The notes under the pieces: generated by a model
Databases searched by the model: none
What the model saw: the letters and a program-made list of their open reading frames with translations, nothing else
Told to the model about the DNA's origin: nothing
Made by a program: the position numbers and the translations under genes
Shown: piece after piece, positions 9,037 through 17,478 of the stretch
Position numbering within the stretch: the stretch's first letter is position 1
Layout: each line of letters starts with the position of its first letter
DNA from: Chitinophagaceae bacterium UBA4407
GTDB lineage: Bacteria; Bacteroidota; Bacteroidia; Chitinophagales; Chitinophagaceae
Direction of reading: 5' to 3'
DNA: 64,000 bases
NCBI GenBank assembly: GCA_002390845.1
Contig: DGQT01000043.1
Location: 1-64,000 of the forward strand

Positions 9037-9489
9037 ATGAAAAAAAATATTTTAGATACGGAATCTGCAAATGCGATTTGTCAGCGTGTTTTACGACTTA
9101 CTCCTGGCTCGAAACCGATCTGGGGCAACATGACAGCAACCGAAATGCTTGCGCATTGTAACTCTTGTAATATACAGGTGTTGCGGGAAGGAAATTCCGG
9201 GAGGATAACAAGTACGAAACAATATTTGCTGAGGATACTCGCATTGTACATAGCGCCAAACTTTAAGAAAAACCTTTCTACAGAAAAACGGCATGATATG
9301 AAAGGTAAGATTGATGAATCCCTTTTTGGATTGGAACTGCAAAGATTTTCAGACACAATAAGGCAGTTTCCAATGAACAGTAAGCGGCTCACCCTGCATC
9401 ATCCGGCTTTTGGAAATATTTCCACCAATCAATGGGGGATTGCGGTATATAAACACATGGATCATCACCTGAGACAATTCGGAGTTTAA
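9037..9489 (+). CDS. DUF1569/DinB-like protein
   Basis: A 150-residue protein with the DUF1569 signature WGNMTATEMLAHC (residues 29-41) and a C-terminal HMDHHLRQFG. These His residues would form a DinB-superfamily metal site on a four-helix bundle. No signal peptide, so cytoplasmic. The substrate is unknown; related DinB-fold enzymes are thiol-dependent transferases. Confidence 0.85.
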   Translation: MKKNILDTESANAICQRVLRLTPGSKPIWGNMTATEMLAHCNSCNIQVLREGNSGRITSTKQYLLRILALYIAPNFKKNLSTEKRHDMKGKIDESLFGLELQRFSDTIRQFPMNSKRLTLHHPAFGNISTNQWGIAVYKHMDHHLRQFGV

Positions 9490-9515
9490 TCAAATAATCA
9501 ACAATAATATTTTAT

Positions 9516-10859
9516 ATGAAAAAGATAATGATTGCCGCTGTATTGATTACGGCATTTAATTACGGATACAGCCAGAAACAATTTGACTCTGCTGCTTATG
9601 TGCAATTTTATAAAAATCTTTACCCGGGATTTTCCATTGATACTGTTACAAAACTAAAGAACCTCTCCGCAGAAGAAAAAATTGAAGGGCTTAGCAAAGT
9701 CTGGTACGAAGCTAAATTCAACTTTGCCAATTTTGATCTTGTGCCCAATCTTAACTGGGATAGTATTTACAGAATATTTATTCCGAAAGTACTCGCAACA
9801 AAAGACATCATCAGCTATTATCAGCAGCTGAAAAATTTTAACCAGTATCTTCATGATGGGCATAGCCGAATCTATGAGCCTCCTGCCTATTTTATAGAGC
9901 AGACAGCCAATCTTCCGTTGCAGTTCAGATTAATAGACAACTCTTATGTGCTTACTTTCATTGCATCTCCTGATGCTGCTTTTAATGTTTTAAAAAAGGG
10001 GTGGACTGTTTCGAAGATCAACAATATGGAAGTGAATAAATACATATGCGAGAATGTAAGCCCTTACCTGTCATTTTCCACAGCCCAGGATAGTGTGGCA
10101 AGAATCTGCAATTATGAAATGCTGCGAGGCGCGAAAGGTTCAAAAGTGACGATAGAGTTCAGGGATGAAATGAATAAACCAATTACCCTTACATTCACAA
10201 GGATCATACAGGAAGATCTGCCATTGCTCGATTTTAAAGTGTTGCCCGGAAATATCGGTTATCTTCAACTGAACAGTTTTAACGATGAGAAAATTGTAAA
10301 AATGTTTGACAGCCTTTTTGATCAGATCAATACTACTTCTTCGCTCATTATTGACGTAAGAAAAAATGGTGGAGGCAGCAGCCAGAATGGATACGAAATA
10401 TTGGGTTGTCTTACCGATAAAAATTTTTACACAGATATTAGTGTGATGCGCAGTTATCATCCACTGGAGCGTGCATGGAATAATAACCCGGTTAAAGTAA
10501 AGCTCAATGCGGATGACTGGAAACCTTATAAGGGAAAATATTATAACAAGCCGGTTGTATTGCTTACTGATGCGGCCACCTATTCTGCTGCAGAAGATTT
10601 TACTGCTGCATTTAAAATGATGAAACACAGAAAAATATTTGGTCAGCCAACAGGCGGAAGCACAGGCCAGCCTATGGGGTATGCTTTACCCGGTGGCGGT
10701 TTGGGATTTGTTTGCAGTAAACGTGATTACATGCCTGATGGAGAAGAGTTTGTTGGCGTAGGTATTCAGCCTGATGTAAAAGTTGATTATACGCTGCCTG
10801 GTATTCGTGAAGGAAGAGATGAAGTGCTGGATGCTACAGCCGATTCTCTTAAACAATAG
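9516..10859 (+). CDS. S41-family (C-terminal processing) peptidase
   Basis: A 447-residue secreted protein with a signal peptide (1-19, cut after GYS). It has a PDZ-like central region and a C-terminal S41 fold. The likely nucleophile is the Ser in TYSAAEDF, with a PTGGSTGQP loop after it, as in tail-specific proteases of Bacteroidota. It probably acts in the periplasm. The start lies 26 nt after the DUF1569 gene, so the two may be co-transcribed. Its stop is 8 nt before repeat P3. Confidence 0.88.
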   Translation: MKKIMIAAVLITAFNYGYSQKQFDSAAYVQFYKNLYPGFSIDTVTKLKNLSAEEKIEGLSKVWYEAKFNFANFDLVPNLNWDSIYRIFIPKVLATKDIISYYQQLKNFNQYLHDGHSRIYEPPAYFIEQTANLPLQFRLIDNSYVLTFIASPDAAFNVLKKGWTVSKINNMEVNKYICENVSPYLSFSTAQDSVARICNYEMLRGAKGSKVTIEFRDEMNKPITLTFTRIIQEDLPLLDFKVLPGNIGYLQLNSFNDEKIVKMFDSLFDQINTTSSLIIDVRKNGGGSSQNGYEILGCLTDKNFYTDISVMRSYHPLERAWNNNPVKVKLNADDWKPYKGKYYNKPVVLLTDAATYSAAEDFTAAFKMMKHRKIFGQPTGGSTGQPMGYALPGGGLGFVCSKRDYMPDGEEFVGVGIQPDVKVDYTLPGIREGRDEVLDATADSLKQ

Positions 10860-10867
10860 TTCTGATC

Positions 10868-11033
10868 TTGAGCCCGGCTGTATTACAGGCATAAGGCTTT
10901 GCTTGCGTCGCACACTTCATCATAAAAACCCTGATTTACCAATTAAATCAACGCCGTTATTGACGCTTCCGGAACCGAACGTATACGTGTGCGACGCAAC
11001 ATAAGTTGACCATGTTAATACAGCCGGGCTCAA
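10868..11033. repeat. Paired-arm repeat P3 (A/A), compact
   Basis: One of the cleanest copies. The outer 13 bp are a perfect inverted repeat (TTGAGCCCGGCTG, 10868-10880; CAGCCGGGCTCAA, 11021-11033). The inner A cores are at 10903-10917 and 10985-11000. It starts 8 nt after the S41 peptidase stop. Confidence 0.9.
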
Positions 11034-11153
11034 CATTTTTTTGTAAAGCTTTAATATTTTAACTTATCAACAGTATAAGCTGCTACACTTAGAATTGGTT
11101 ATAAAAATGAGTAACGTTAATTTCATTGTTTATTTCCAGCAAAATCCCAGGCA

Positions 11154-12143
11154 TTGCTTACAGATAACCACGGCAGAAAAATAAATTATGTACGGCTTGC
11201 AGTAACAGATCGTTGCAACCTGCGGTGTTTTTATTGCATGCCCGAACATGGTCTTGACTGGCTGTCACGAACAGAATTAATGACCAATGAAGAAATGCTG
11301 CGCATCTGTTCTTTGATGGTAAATATGGGGGTCGAAAAAATTCGCATTACAGGGGGTGAGCCATTTGTAAGAAAAGATATTATGCAGTTGCTTACCGCTT
11401 TATCGAAATTAAACGGGCTTAAGCAACTTACCCTTACAACAAATGGTGTACTTACTGCACCGCATGTTCCTGAACTAAAAAAGATTGGTATAAAGTCAGT
11501 AAATCTTAGCATGGATACGCTCGACCGAAATAAATTTTTTTCGATCACAAGAAGAGATGAATTACCCGCAGTACTTGAAACTTTTGAGCAGTTATTGAAA
11601 CATGAGATTGACGTAAAGATCAATGCTGTTGTAATGGATGGAAAAAATATTGATGACATTATACCGCTTGTTGAGCTTACAAAAAATTTACCTGTCAGCG
11701 TTCGTTTTATAGAAGAGATGCCGTTTAATGGAGAAGGTAATCATTACTCGCATTTACATTGGCATTACATGCGCATCTTAAGAAAGATACAGGAAAAATT
11801 TCCTGATATCAAAAAGCTGCAAGACCCGCCGAACAGCACTTCATACAATTATCATATTCCCGGCCATGTAGGAAATGTAGGCATCATTGCTGCTTATTCA
11901 AGAACGTTTTGCGGCACATGTAACCGCATTCGTTTAACGCCGCAGGGCATGTTGAATACCTGTTTGTATGATGGTGGTGTGCTGAACCTGAAAGACCTTA
12001 TGCGAAAGGGTTTTAGCGATGAAGAAATTGCTGCACATTTATTATACGCATTAGATCATCGTGCAAAGGATGGTTTTGAAGCAGAGCAGTTGCGGAAAGA
12101 AAAAGGACCTGTGCATGAAAGCATGGCAACGATAGGAGGATAA
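11154..12143 (+). CDS. moaA: GTP 3',8-cyclase MoaA
   Basis: A 329-residue radical SAM enzyme that starts molybdenum cofactor synthesis by cyclising GTP. The SAM cluster cysteines are Cys21, Cys25 and Cys28; the C-terminal [4Fe-4S] cluster has Cys253, Cys256 and Cys270 (FCGTCNRIRL). The protein ends in the Gly-Gly tail (MATIGG) needed for MoaA activity. The start is a TTG at 11154: no in-frame ATG exists between the upstream stop at 11118 and the conserved MLTDNHGR start. It is the first gene of the cofactor cluster, and P4 L begins 7 nt after its stop. Confidence 0.95.
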   Translation: MLTDNHGRKINYVRLAVTDRCNLRCFYCMPEHGLDWLSRTELMTNEEMLRICSLMVNMGVEKIRITGGEPFVRKDIMQLLTALSKLNGLKQLTLTTNGVLTAPHVPELKKIGIKSVNLSMDTLDRNKFFSITRRDELPAVLETFEQLLKHEIDVKINAVVMDGKNIDDIIPLVELTKNLPVSVRFIEEMPFNGEGNHYSHLHWHYMRILRKIQEKFPDIKKLQDPPNSTSYNYHIPGHVGNVGIIAAYSRTFCGTCNRIRLTPQGMLNTCLYDGGVLNLKDLMRKGFSDEEIAAHLLYALDHRAKDGFEAEQLRKEKGPVHESMATIGG

Positions 12144-12149
12144 AGAATT

Positions 12150-12213
12150 TTTTAGCCAACCCGCATTGCTACTATGAAGCTTTTCTTGCGTCGCACTCTT
12201 GTACATTCAGAAC
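12150..12213. repeat. Paired-arm repeat P4, L arm (A core)
   Basis: L arm with core TTGCGTCGCACTCTTGTAC at 12186-12204, between moaA and moeA. The R partner is at 13476, so the pair encloses moeA exactly. Confidence 0.85.
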
Positions 12214-12261
12214 ATAGCTCACCAAAATTCAATCAACAATTACGATTCACAATTTACAATA

Positions 12262-13470
12262 ATGACAACAGTAGAACAGGCAACAGAAATTGTTTTAGCA
12301 GAATCAAATGACTATGGAACGGAGAGCATTTATTTCGAAAATGCTTTAGGCCGTGTATTGGCAAAAGATTTAAGAGCAGACCGCGACCTGCCACCTTATA
12401 ACCGCGTTACAATGGACGGCATAGCGATCAGCTTCGCCGCATTTGAAAATGGTATTCGTTCTTTCAAAATTATTGCCACACAAGCTGCAGGTGAAACAAC
12501 ATTCGAGATCAATCATCCTTCTGAATGTATTGAAATTATGACAGGCGCTGCTTTACCATCAACAACAGATACCGTAATAAGATATGAAGACCTTGAAATA
12601 AAAGATGGAATTGCAACAGTACAAACAGAAGCTGTTACCAAAGGTCAAAGTATTCATTTAAAAGGAATAGATAAAAGCAAAGGCGATCTTGTTGCAGCAG
12701 CCAAGCAACTAATAACACCAGCGTTAATCAGCATGGCTGCATCTGTTGGTAAAAGCGATTTACTGGTTAAACAGTTTCCCAAAGTTGTGATCATTTCTTC
12801 AGGTGATGAAGTGGTAAATATTGATGAAACACCAAACGCTTTCCAGATAAGGCGTTCAAACAATTATACCATCAAAGCTGCATTGCAGCAATATTGCATA
12901 AACGCAGAGATGATCCACATTCCGGATGACCCGGTTATAACAAAACAAGAAATTAAAAAATGCCTGCAGCAATATGATGTGATCATTTTAAGCGGTGGCG
13001 TATCAGAAGGAAAGTTTGATTACATTCCAAAAGCACTTGAAGAAAATGCAGTTAAAAAATTGTTTCATAAAGTGCAGCAAAGGCCAGGCAAACCTTTCTG
13101 GTTTGGCAAACATAAAAATGGTGTTTTAGTTTTTGCATTTCCCGGAAACCCTGTTTCTACTTTTATGTGCCTGCGCAGGTATTTTTGCGTTTGGCTCGAG
13201 CAATCGCTGGGCATTGCAAAACAAAAAATGTTCGCAGCACTGGAGGAAGATTTTGTCTTTACGCCTGCACTGCAATATTTCCTGCAGGTGAAACTAAACG
13301 TTAATGAAAAAGGTCAATTACTCGCAAAGCCTGTTGCCGGTAATGGTTCAGGTGATTTTGCAAATTTATTAGATACTGATGCATTTATGGAACTTCCGCT
13401 GGAACAGAATAATTTTACAAAAGGAGAAGTATTTCGGGTTTGGCCTTTCGTGGTGAATGGTCAATGGTGA
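12262..13470 (+). CDS. moeA: Molybdopterin molybdenumtransferase MoeA
   Basis: A 402-residue enzyme that inserts molybdate into adenylylated molybdopterin. Seen: an N-terminal MoeA domain with the YNRVTMDGIA motif (about 45-54), the MoCF-like central domain with SSGDEV and SGGVSEGKFD, and the FPGNPVS substrate loop. ATG at 12262 is preferred; an upstream in-frame start at 12199 would begin inside the repeat tail and add 21 residues not typical for the family. It sits between moaA and moaC but is flanked on both sides by repeat arms. Confidence 0.94.
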   Translation: MTTVEQATEIVLAESNDYGTESIYFENALGRVLAKDLRADRDLPPYNRVTMDGIAISFAAFENGIRSFKIIATQAAGETTFEINHPSECIEIMTGAALPSTTDTVIRYEDLEIKDGIATVQTEAVTKGQSIHLKGIDKSKGDLVAAAKQLITPALISMAASVGKSDLLVKQFPKVVIISSGDEVVNIDETPNAFQIRRSNNYTIKAALQQYCINAEMIHIPDDPVITKQEIKKCLQQYDVIILSGGVSEGKFDYIPKALEENAVKKLFHKVQQRPGKPFWFGKHKNGVLVFAFPGNPVSTFMCLRRYFCVWLEQSLGIAKQKMFAALEEDFVFTPALQYFLQVKLNVNEKGQLLAKPVAGNGSGDFANLLDTDAFMELPLEQNNFTKGEVFRVWPFVVNGQW

Positions 13471-13475
13471 GAAAT

Positions 13476-13530
13476 GAACAGGAAGTACAAGTGAGTGACA
13501 CAACAAAAGTTTAATAGCAGCAGTGCAGCT
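13476..13530. repeat. Paired-arm repeat P4, R arm (B core)
   Basis: R arm with core GTACAAGTGAGTGACACAAC at 13485-13504, starting 6 nt after the moeA stop and ending just before moaC. A GTG within the core is in frame with moaC but is repeat sequence. Confidence 0.8.
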
Positions 13531-13545
13531 AAGTACAAAAATGAT

Positions 13546-14022
13546 ATGAGCGATTTTACGCATATTGATAATAATGGAAAAGTTACAATGGTTGATGTAG
13601 GTGAAAAACAGGTAACACATCGTGTTGCTGTTGCAAGGAGTATTGTTTTACTCCCGGGTGAAGTATTGGCAAAATTGACTGACGGAGATATTCAAACAAA
13701 AAAAGGCTCTGTGTTTCAAACAGCAATTATTGCTGGTATTATGGCCGCAAAAAAAACAGGAGACTTAATTCCTTTATGCCACCCGCTGGGATTGGAAAAT
13801 TGCGCAATTGATATTCATTTAAATGAAGTAAAAGAACTTGTGATTGATTGCACTGTAAGTATTACAGCAAAAACCGGCATTGAAATGGAAGCCTTGGTGG
13901 GAGCGAGTATCGCGGCGCTTACCGTATATGATATGTGCAAAGCTTTGAGTCACGATATCGTGATAAAAGAAACGAAGTTGATGCAAAAAACAGGAGGCAA
14001 AAATGATTTCAGGCGAGCATAA
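13546..14022 (+). CDS. moaC: Cyclic pyranopterin monophosphate synthase MoaC
   Basis: A 158-residue enzyme that turns the MoaA product into cyclic pyranopterin monophosphate. Seen: FTHIDNNGKVTMVDVG near the start, the conserved PLCHP motif, and GIEMEALVGASIAALTVYDM near the end, which with KNDFRRA are family hallmarks. ATG at 13546 gives the normal length; the longer frame from GTG 13495 starts in repeat P4. It overlaps the next gene by 20 nt. Confidence 0.95.
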   Translation: MSDFTHIDNNGKVTMVDVGEKQVTHRVAVARSIVLLPGEVLAKLTDGDIQTKKGSVFQTAIIAGIMAAKKTGDLIPLCHPLGLENCAIDIHLNEVKELVIDCTVSITAKTGIEMEALVGASIAALTVYDMCKALSHDIVIKETKLMQKTGGKNDFRRA

Positions 14023-15157
14023 AAAACACAGTGATATTGCAAGGCCATCGTTAGGAAATTTTGGCCGCAATGAATTTGCAATTGTTGGCACAACATGCAA
14101 TAACATTAAAATATTGGCAGATGCTGTGATAAAAAAATTATCAGCAAAATATAAATGCGCATATATAGATGCAGATCATAAAGATGCAAACGCTGCATTG
14201 CATACACAGGATGCTTTTGTTGAATACACAGATAAAATTTCTTACAAAGAATTCAGGTATGCAAATGAATTAGATAAGTTTCAATATCATCAACTGTTTA
14301 ATGAAACAGATTTGGTTATTGTAAACGGAAACCATTATGAGGCGGCGAAGCAAATTGTTGTAATAGATAAAGTAAAAGAAGCTTCATTGTTAAAAAGAAT
14401 CGACCAGTTAAAAAATGTACAGCTAATTTTATTAAACGATAATGTGGATGGAATTTTTGATTTTGTAAAAGAAGCTGTTGCTAACTGGCCATCTGTTGCT
14501 GTATTGAGTTTACATGAAACCGACAATATTATTTCGTTTTTAGAAAAGCAAATGGAGCAATCCATTCCTGTGTTAAACGGGCTGGTGCTTGCTGGCGGCA
14601 AAAGCGTAAGAATGGGTTTTGATAAAAGCATAATTGAATGGCACGGCAAAGAGCAACGTGATTTTATAGCCGATACCTTAAAAGAAATTTGCAGCGATGT
14701 TTTTATCTCCTGCCGTGCAGAACAACAACAGGAAATAAATAATTACAAAACGATTGCAGATAGTTTTACAGGCCTTGGCCCTTATGGCGCCATACTTTCT
14801 GCATTCCGCACAAACCCAAATGCAGCCTGGCTTGTGGTTGCAAGTGATCTTCCTTTGATGGATAAGGCAACGCTTCAGTATTTAAAAAATTACAGAAACC
14901 CTTCAGCAGTTGCCACTACTTTCGAAAGTCCTTTTGATGGTTTTCCTGAACCGTTAATCACCATTTGGGAACCTAAAGCATATGCCATTCTTCTCTCGTT
15001 TTTAGCGCAGGGTTATAGTTGTCCGCGAAAAGTATTGCGCAACAATAATGTGCATATTATCAAAGCGCAGCATCCGGAAAAATTGATGAACGTAAACACA
15101 GAAGAGGAGTTGATAAAAGCGAAGACATTGTTGCAAACAAAAATAAGTGCCTTTTGA
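14003..15157 (+). CDS. MobA-like nucleotidyltransferase with degenerate MobB-like N-terminus
   Basis: A 384-residue two-part protein. The C-terminal half (from about residue 192) is a MobA-type transferase with LAGGKSVRMGFDK and ASDLPL motifs, which joins a nucleotide to molybdopterin. The N-terminal about 190 residues look like a MobB/P-loop fold (FAIVGTTCNN at 25-34, then AYIDADH) but lack a working GKS/T Walker A, so they cannot bind GTP normally. MobA usually makes the guanine dinucleotide; CoxL-type enzymes use the cytosine form made by MocA, and the sequence does not settle which nucleotide is used. It lies between moaC and the MoeB gene with overlaps on both sides. Confidence 0.85.
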   Translation: MISGEHKKHSDIARPSLGNFGRNEFAIVGTTCNNIKILADAVIKKLSAKYKCAYIDADHKDANAALHTQDAFVEYTDKISYKEFRYANELDKFQYHQLFNETDLVIVNGNHYEAAKQIVVIDKVKEASLLKRIDQLKNVQLILLNDNVDGIFDFVKEAVANWPSVAVLSLHETDNIISFLEKQMEQSIPVLNGLVLAGGKSVRMGFDKSIIEWHGKEQRDFIADTLKEICSDVFISCRAEQQQEINNYKTIADSFTGLGPYGAILSAFRTNPNAAWLVVASDLPLMDKATLQYLKNYRNPSAVATTFESPFDGFPEPLITIWEPKAYAILLSFLAQGYSCPRKVLRNNNVHIIKAQHPEKLMNVNTEEELIKAKTLLQTKISAF

Positions 15158-16227
15158 TGCAGGCTGATTTATTACGATACAGTTGCCAGTTAAACCTGCC
15201 GGGTTTTAATGAAGAAGTTCAAAAAAAATTACTGGCAGCTAAAGTATTAATTATTGGCGCGGGTGGACTTGGTTGTCCTGCCGCACAATACCTCGCTGCA
15301 ACAGGCATTGGAACTTTGGCCATTGCCGATGATGATACTATTTCTATCGGTAATCTTCACCGGCAAATTTTATATACGCCTGCGGAAGTTGGAAAAAAGA
15401 AAGTATTGATTGCAACAGAAAAATTGCAACAACAAAATCCCCAAATAAATATTGTTGCAATCGAGTCAAGGATCAATTCTGATAATGCTTTAGATATTCT
15501 CAAAGACTTTGATATCATTCTCGATGGCACCGATAATTTTGAAACAAGATATCTCATCAACGATGCATGTGTGTTGTTGAACAAACCTTTGGTGTATGGC
15601 GCGATATTTCAATACGAAGGGCAAGTGGCCGTTTGGAATCTTGCAAATGAAGATGGAACAAGAACACCCAACTACCGCGATGTATTTCCTGAAGTTGATG
15701 CCGCTCAAATTCCCAATTGTGCTGAAGGTGGCGTTATTCCTACATTAGCGGGCATTATTGGTTGCATGCAGGCGAACGAAGTAATTAAATATATTACCGG
15801 CATTGGGGAATTGCTAACCGGTAAAATTTTAATTTTTGATGCACAAACTTTACAAAGCAGGGTCATAAAAATTGGCAATACAAGTAAAACAACTATCACA
15901 TCCATTCAGGCAACAACAAATATTCCTGTTATTTCAATTGCTGAATTGAAAAATAAAATAGGCGAAAATATTTACAACCTGATTGATGTAAGAACACAAG
16001 AAGAAAGAATGCAGTTCAATATCGGCGGCAAACATGTACCTATTGTCATACTACCTGAAAATTTACTTTCACTTGAAACAAATAAACCCATTGTGTTTTA
16101 TTGTGCAAGTGGTAAACGCAGCGCCGAGGCGGTAAAGATGATTAAGAAAATTAAACCCACTGCCGAAGCATATTCTTTAGATGGCGGAATGAAAAGCTGG
16201 ATGGAAGAAGCTTATTCCATTAAATAA
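15157..16227 (+). CDS. MoeB/ThiF-type adenylyltransferase fused to rhodanese
   Basis: A 356-residue E1-like enzyme that adenylates the C-terminus of a small sulfur carrier such as MoaD, with a C-terminal rhodanese domain (about 265-356) that could supply the sulfur through the Cys in YCASGKRS. Seen: GAGGLG (34-39), NLHRQ (66-70), DGTDNFETRYLIND. The usual four zinc-binding cysteines appear lost: the family YRCLFP is YRDVFP here and the late CxxC is missing. The ATG shares one base with the preceding stop. MoaD, MoaE and MoaB/Mog are not in the window. Confidence 0.88.
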   Translation: MQADLLRYSCQLNLPGFNEEVQKKLLAAKVLIIGAGGLGCPAAQYLAATGIGTLAIADDDTISIGNLHRQILYTPAEVGKKKVLIATEKLQQQNPQINIVAIESRINSDNALDILKDFDIILDGTDNFETRYLINDACVLLNKPLVYGAIFQYEGQVAVWNLANEDGTRTPNYRDVFPEVDAAQIPNCAEGGVIPTLAGIIGCMQANEVIKYITGIGELLTGKILIFDAQTLQSRVIKIGNTSKTTITSIQATTNIPVISIAELKNKIGENIYNLIDVRTQEERMQFNIGGKHVPIVILPENLLSLETNKPIVFYCASGKRSAEAVKMIKKIKPTAEAYSLDGGMKSWMEEAYSIK

Positions 16228-16451
16228 TTTTTTGAGCCCGGCTTTTGATACACAGATTGAGCTTTTCTTGCGTCGCACACTTATACTGCAGGATCGTAAA
16301 TCGTCAGTCGGGAATCGGGAGTTTAACTTGCGACTAACGATTTACTACTTGCGTTGCTTATGGTTCAATTCTGCTCAACACTGCTCCGAACGTTCAAGTG
16401 TGCGACGCAACAGAAGCCTCATAGAAATCCTACAGCCGGGCTCAAAAAAAA
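16228..16451. repeat. Paired-arm repeat P5 (A/A), compact
   Basis: L arm starts at the base after the MoeB stop (T-run then GAGCCCGGC); the R arm ends AGCCGGGCTC plus eight A, 1 nt before the TPR gene's stop on the other strand. A cores at 16268-16282 and 16394-16411. The loop holds a nested 15-bp inverted repeat, 16296-16310 against 16331-16345, with one mismatch. It fills the whole gap between two convergent genes. Confidence 0.92.
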
Positions 16452-16452
16452 T

Positions 16453-17478
16453 CTAATGGATATAATACTGCGTTGCGGGTATTTTAAAGATTACGCTGCG
16501 CTGGAATTGTTGAAAAGATTTTAGTTCATCGGCATGGTTTTGTGTCCACGCCTGAAACTGCTGCGTGTCTGCCGAAGCGCCAATCAACCACTGGTTGTAC
16601 GCATCGAAATAACCTTCCTGCAATAACTGGCGCTGGTGCTCGAAAAGCCGGAAAGGAAACTGGCGTTCGTTGCCATTAAACCAGCTAAGAATAAAGCGTG
16701 TGCGGTATGCGGTAAGCGTTTCAGGTGTTACACCATCGTAAGTAAGGCTAGTAAGTTTGGCAAGGTTTGTTACTACCGCTTTTTCGAAAGCATTGCCATT
16801 TAGTTTGGCATTATTTAAGATGGCCGGGGTATTGAAAAGCTTTTGATAGCCATTAAATAAAAGTGTTTTTATTTCTATGGTGCGGGCACTGAGGCTTTCA
16901 ATATTTACAAATATTTCGCCGTACAGCAAGCCCCAGATAATATTGCCTTTTTGTGCATAATATTTTGAAGCAAAATAATAATTGCTGCTGTGGTTGGGAT
17001 CGGTTTCAATACCTTTTTCCCATTGCTTTATAGCAAGATCGGGAGTGTTGTTTTGTGCAAGCAAGTCGCCGTATTCACTATATAACACGCCACTGTTTGG
17101 GAATTTTTTCAAAGCAGCTTTATACATTTTATCGCTCTCCTTTGTATCGGCTATTGCTTTGTATGCCAGGCCAAGAATTTGAAAACTTTGTACATCTGCA
17201 TCGGGGCGTGCCGTAATTTTTTTACCGGTTAGAATTGAACCGGCAAAATCTCTTTGCAGGTATTGAATAAATGCCTGCTCTTTCAGCAGGTCAAGATCAT
17301 CAGGTTTTAAAACAAGCGCTTTATTAATAACAAGAAGGGCATTTTCAAAGTCGCCCTGGCGCATTAAACTTCTGGCAGTTTCGTGGAGCGTTTCTGCGTC
17401 CTGTGTTTGTGCAAAACCTGTATGCATTGTAACAAGCAATGCAGTAAATAAAAAAGCTTTATGTATTAATCGGTTCAT
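16453..17478 (-). CDS. Secreted TPR-repeat protein
   Basis: A 341-residue protein with a signal peptide (1-23, ending GFAQ) and at least four TPR-like helix pairs between residues 28 and 190 (for example GDFENALLVINKALVLKPDD). TPRs mediate protein contacts; the partner is unknown. The C-terminal 150 residues have no recognised domain. The start overlaps the DUF1015 stop by 4 nt, so the two are translationally coupled. Confidence 0.8.
   Translation of the reverse strand: MNRLIHKAFLFTALLVTMHTGFAQTQDAETLHETARSLMRQGDFENALLVINKALVLKPDDLDLLKEQAFIQYLQRDFAGSILTGKKITARPDADVQSFQILGLAYKAIADTKESDKMYKAALKKFPNSGVLYSEYGDLLAQNNTPDLAIKQWEKGIETDPNHSSNYYFASKYYAQKGNIIWGLLYGEIFVNIESLSARTIEIKTLLFNGYQKLFNTPAILNNAKLNGNAFEKAVVTNLAKLTSLTYDGVTPETLTAYRTRFILSWFNGNERQFPFRLFEHQRQLLQEGYFDAYNQWLIGASADTQQFQAWTQNHADELKSFQQFQRSVIFKIPATQYYIH

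Noticed and set aside
10868..11033. P3 and similar pairs as intrinsic terminators.
   Set aside because: The T-run lies before the stem and the A-run after it on both strands, opposite to a terminator.
12199..12261. ATG at 12199 as moeA start.
   Set aside because: The extra residues come from the end of the repeat arm and an AT-rich leader; ATG at 12262 matches MoeA proteins.
13495..13545. GTG at 13495 as an upstream start for moaC.
   Set aside because: The added 17 codons are the B-type repeat core; ATG at 13546 gives the family's normal start.
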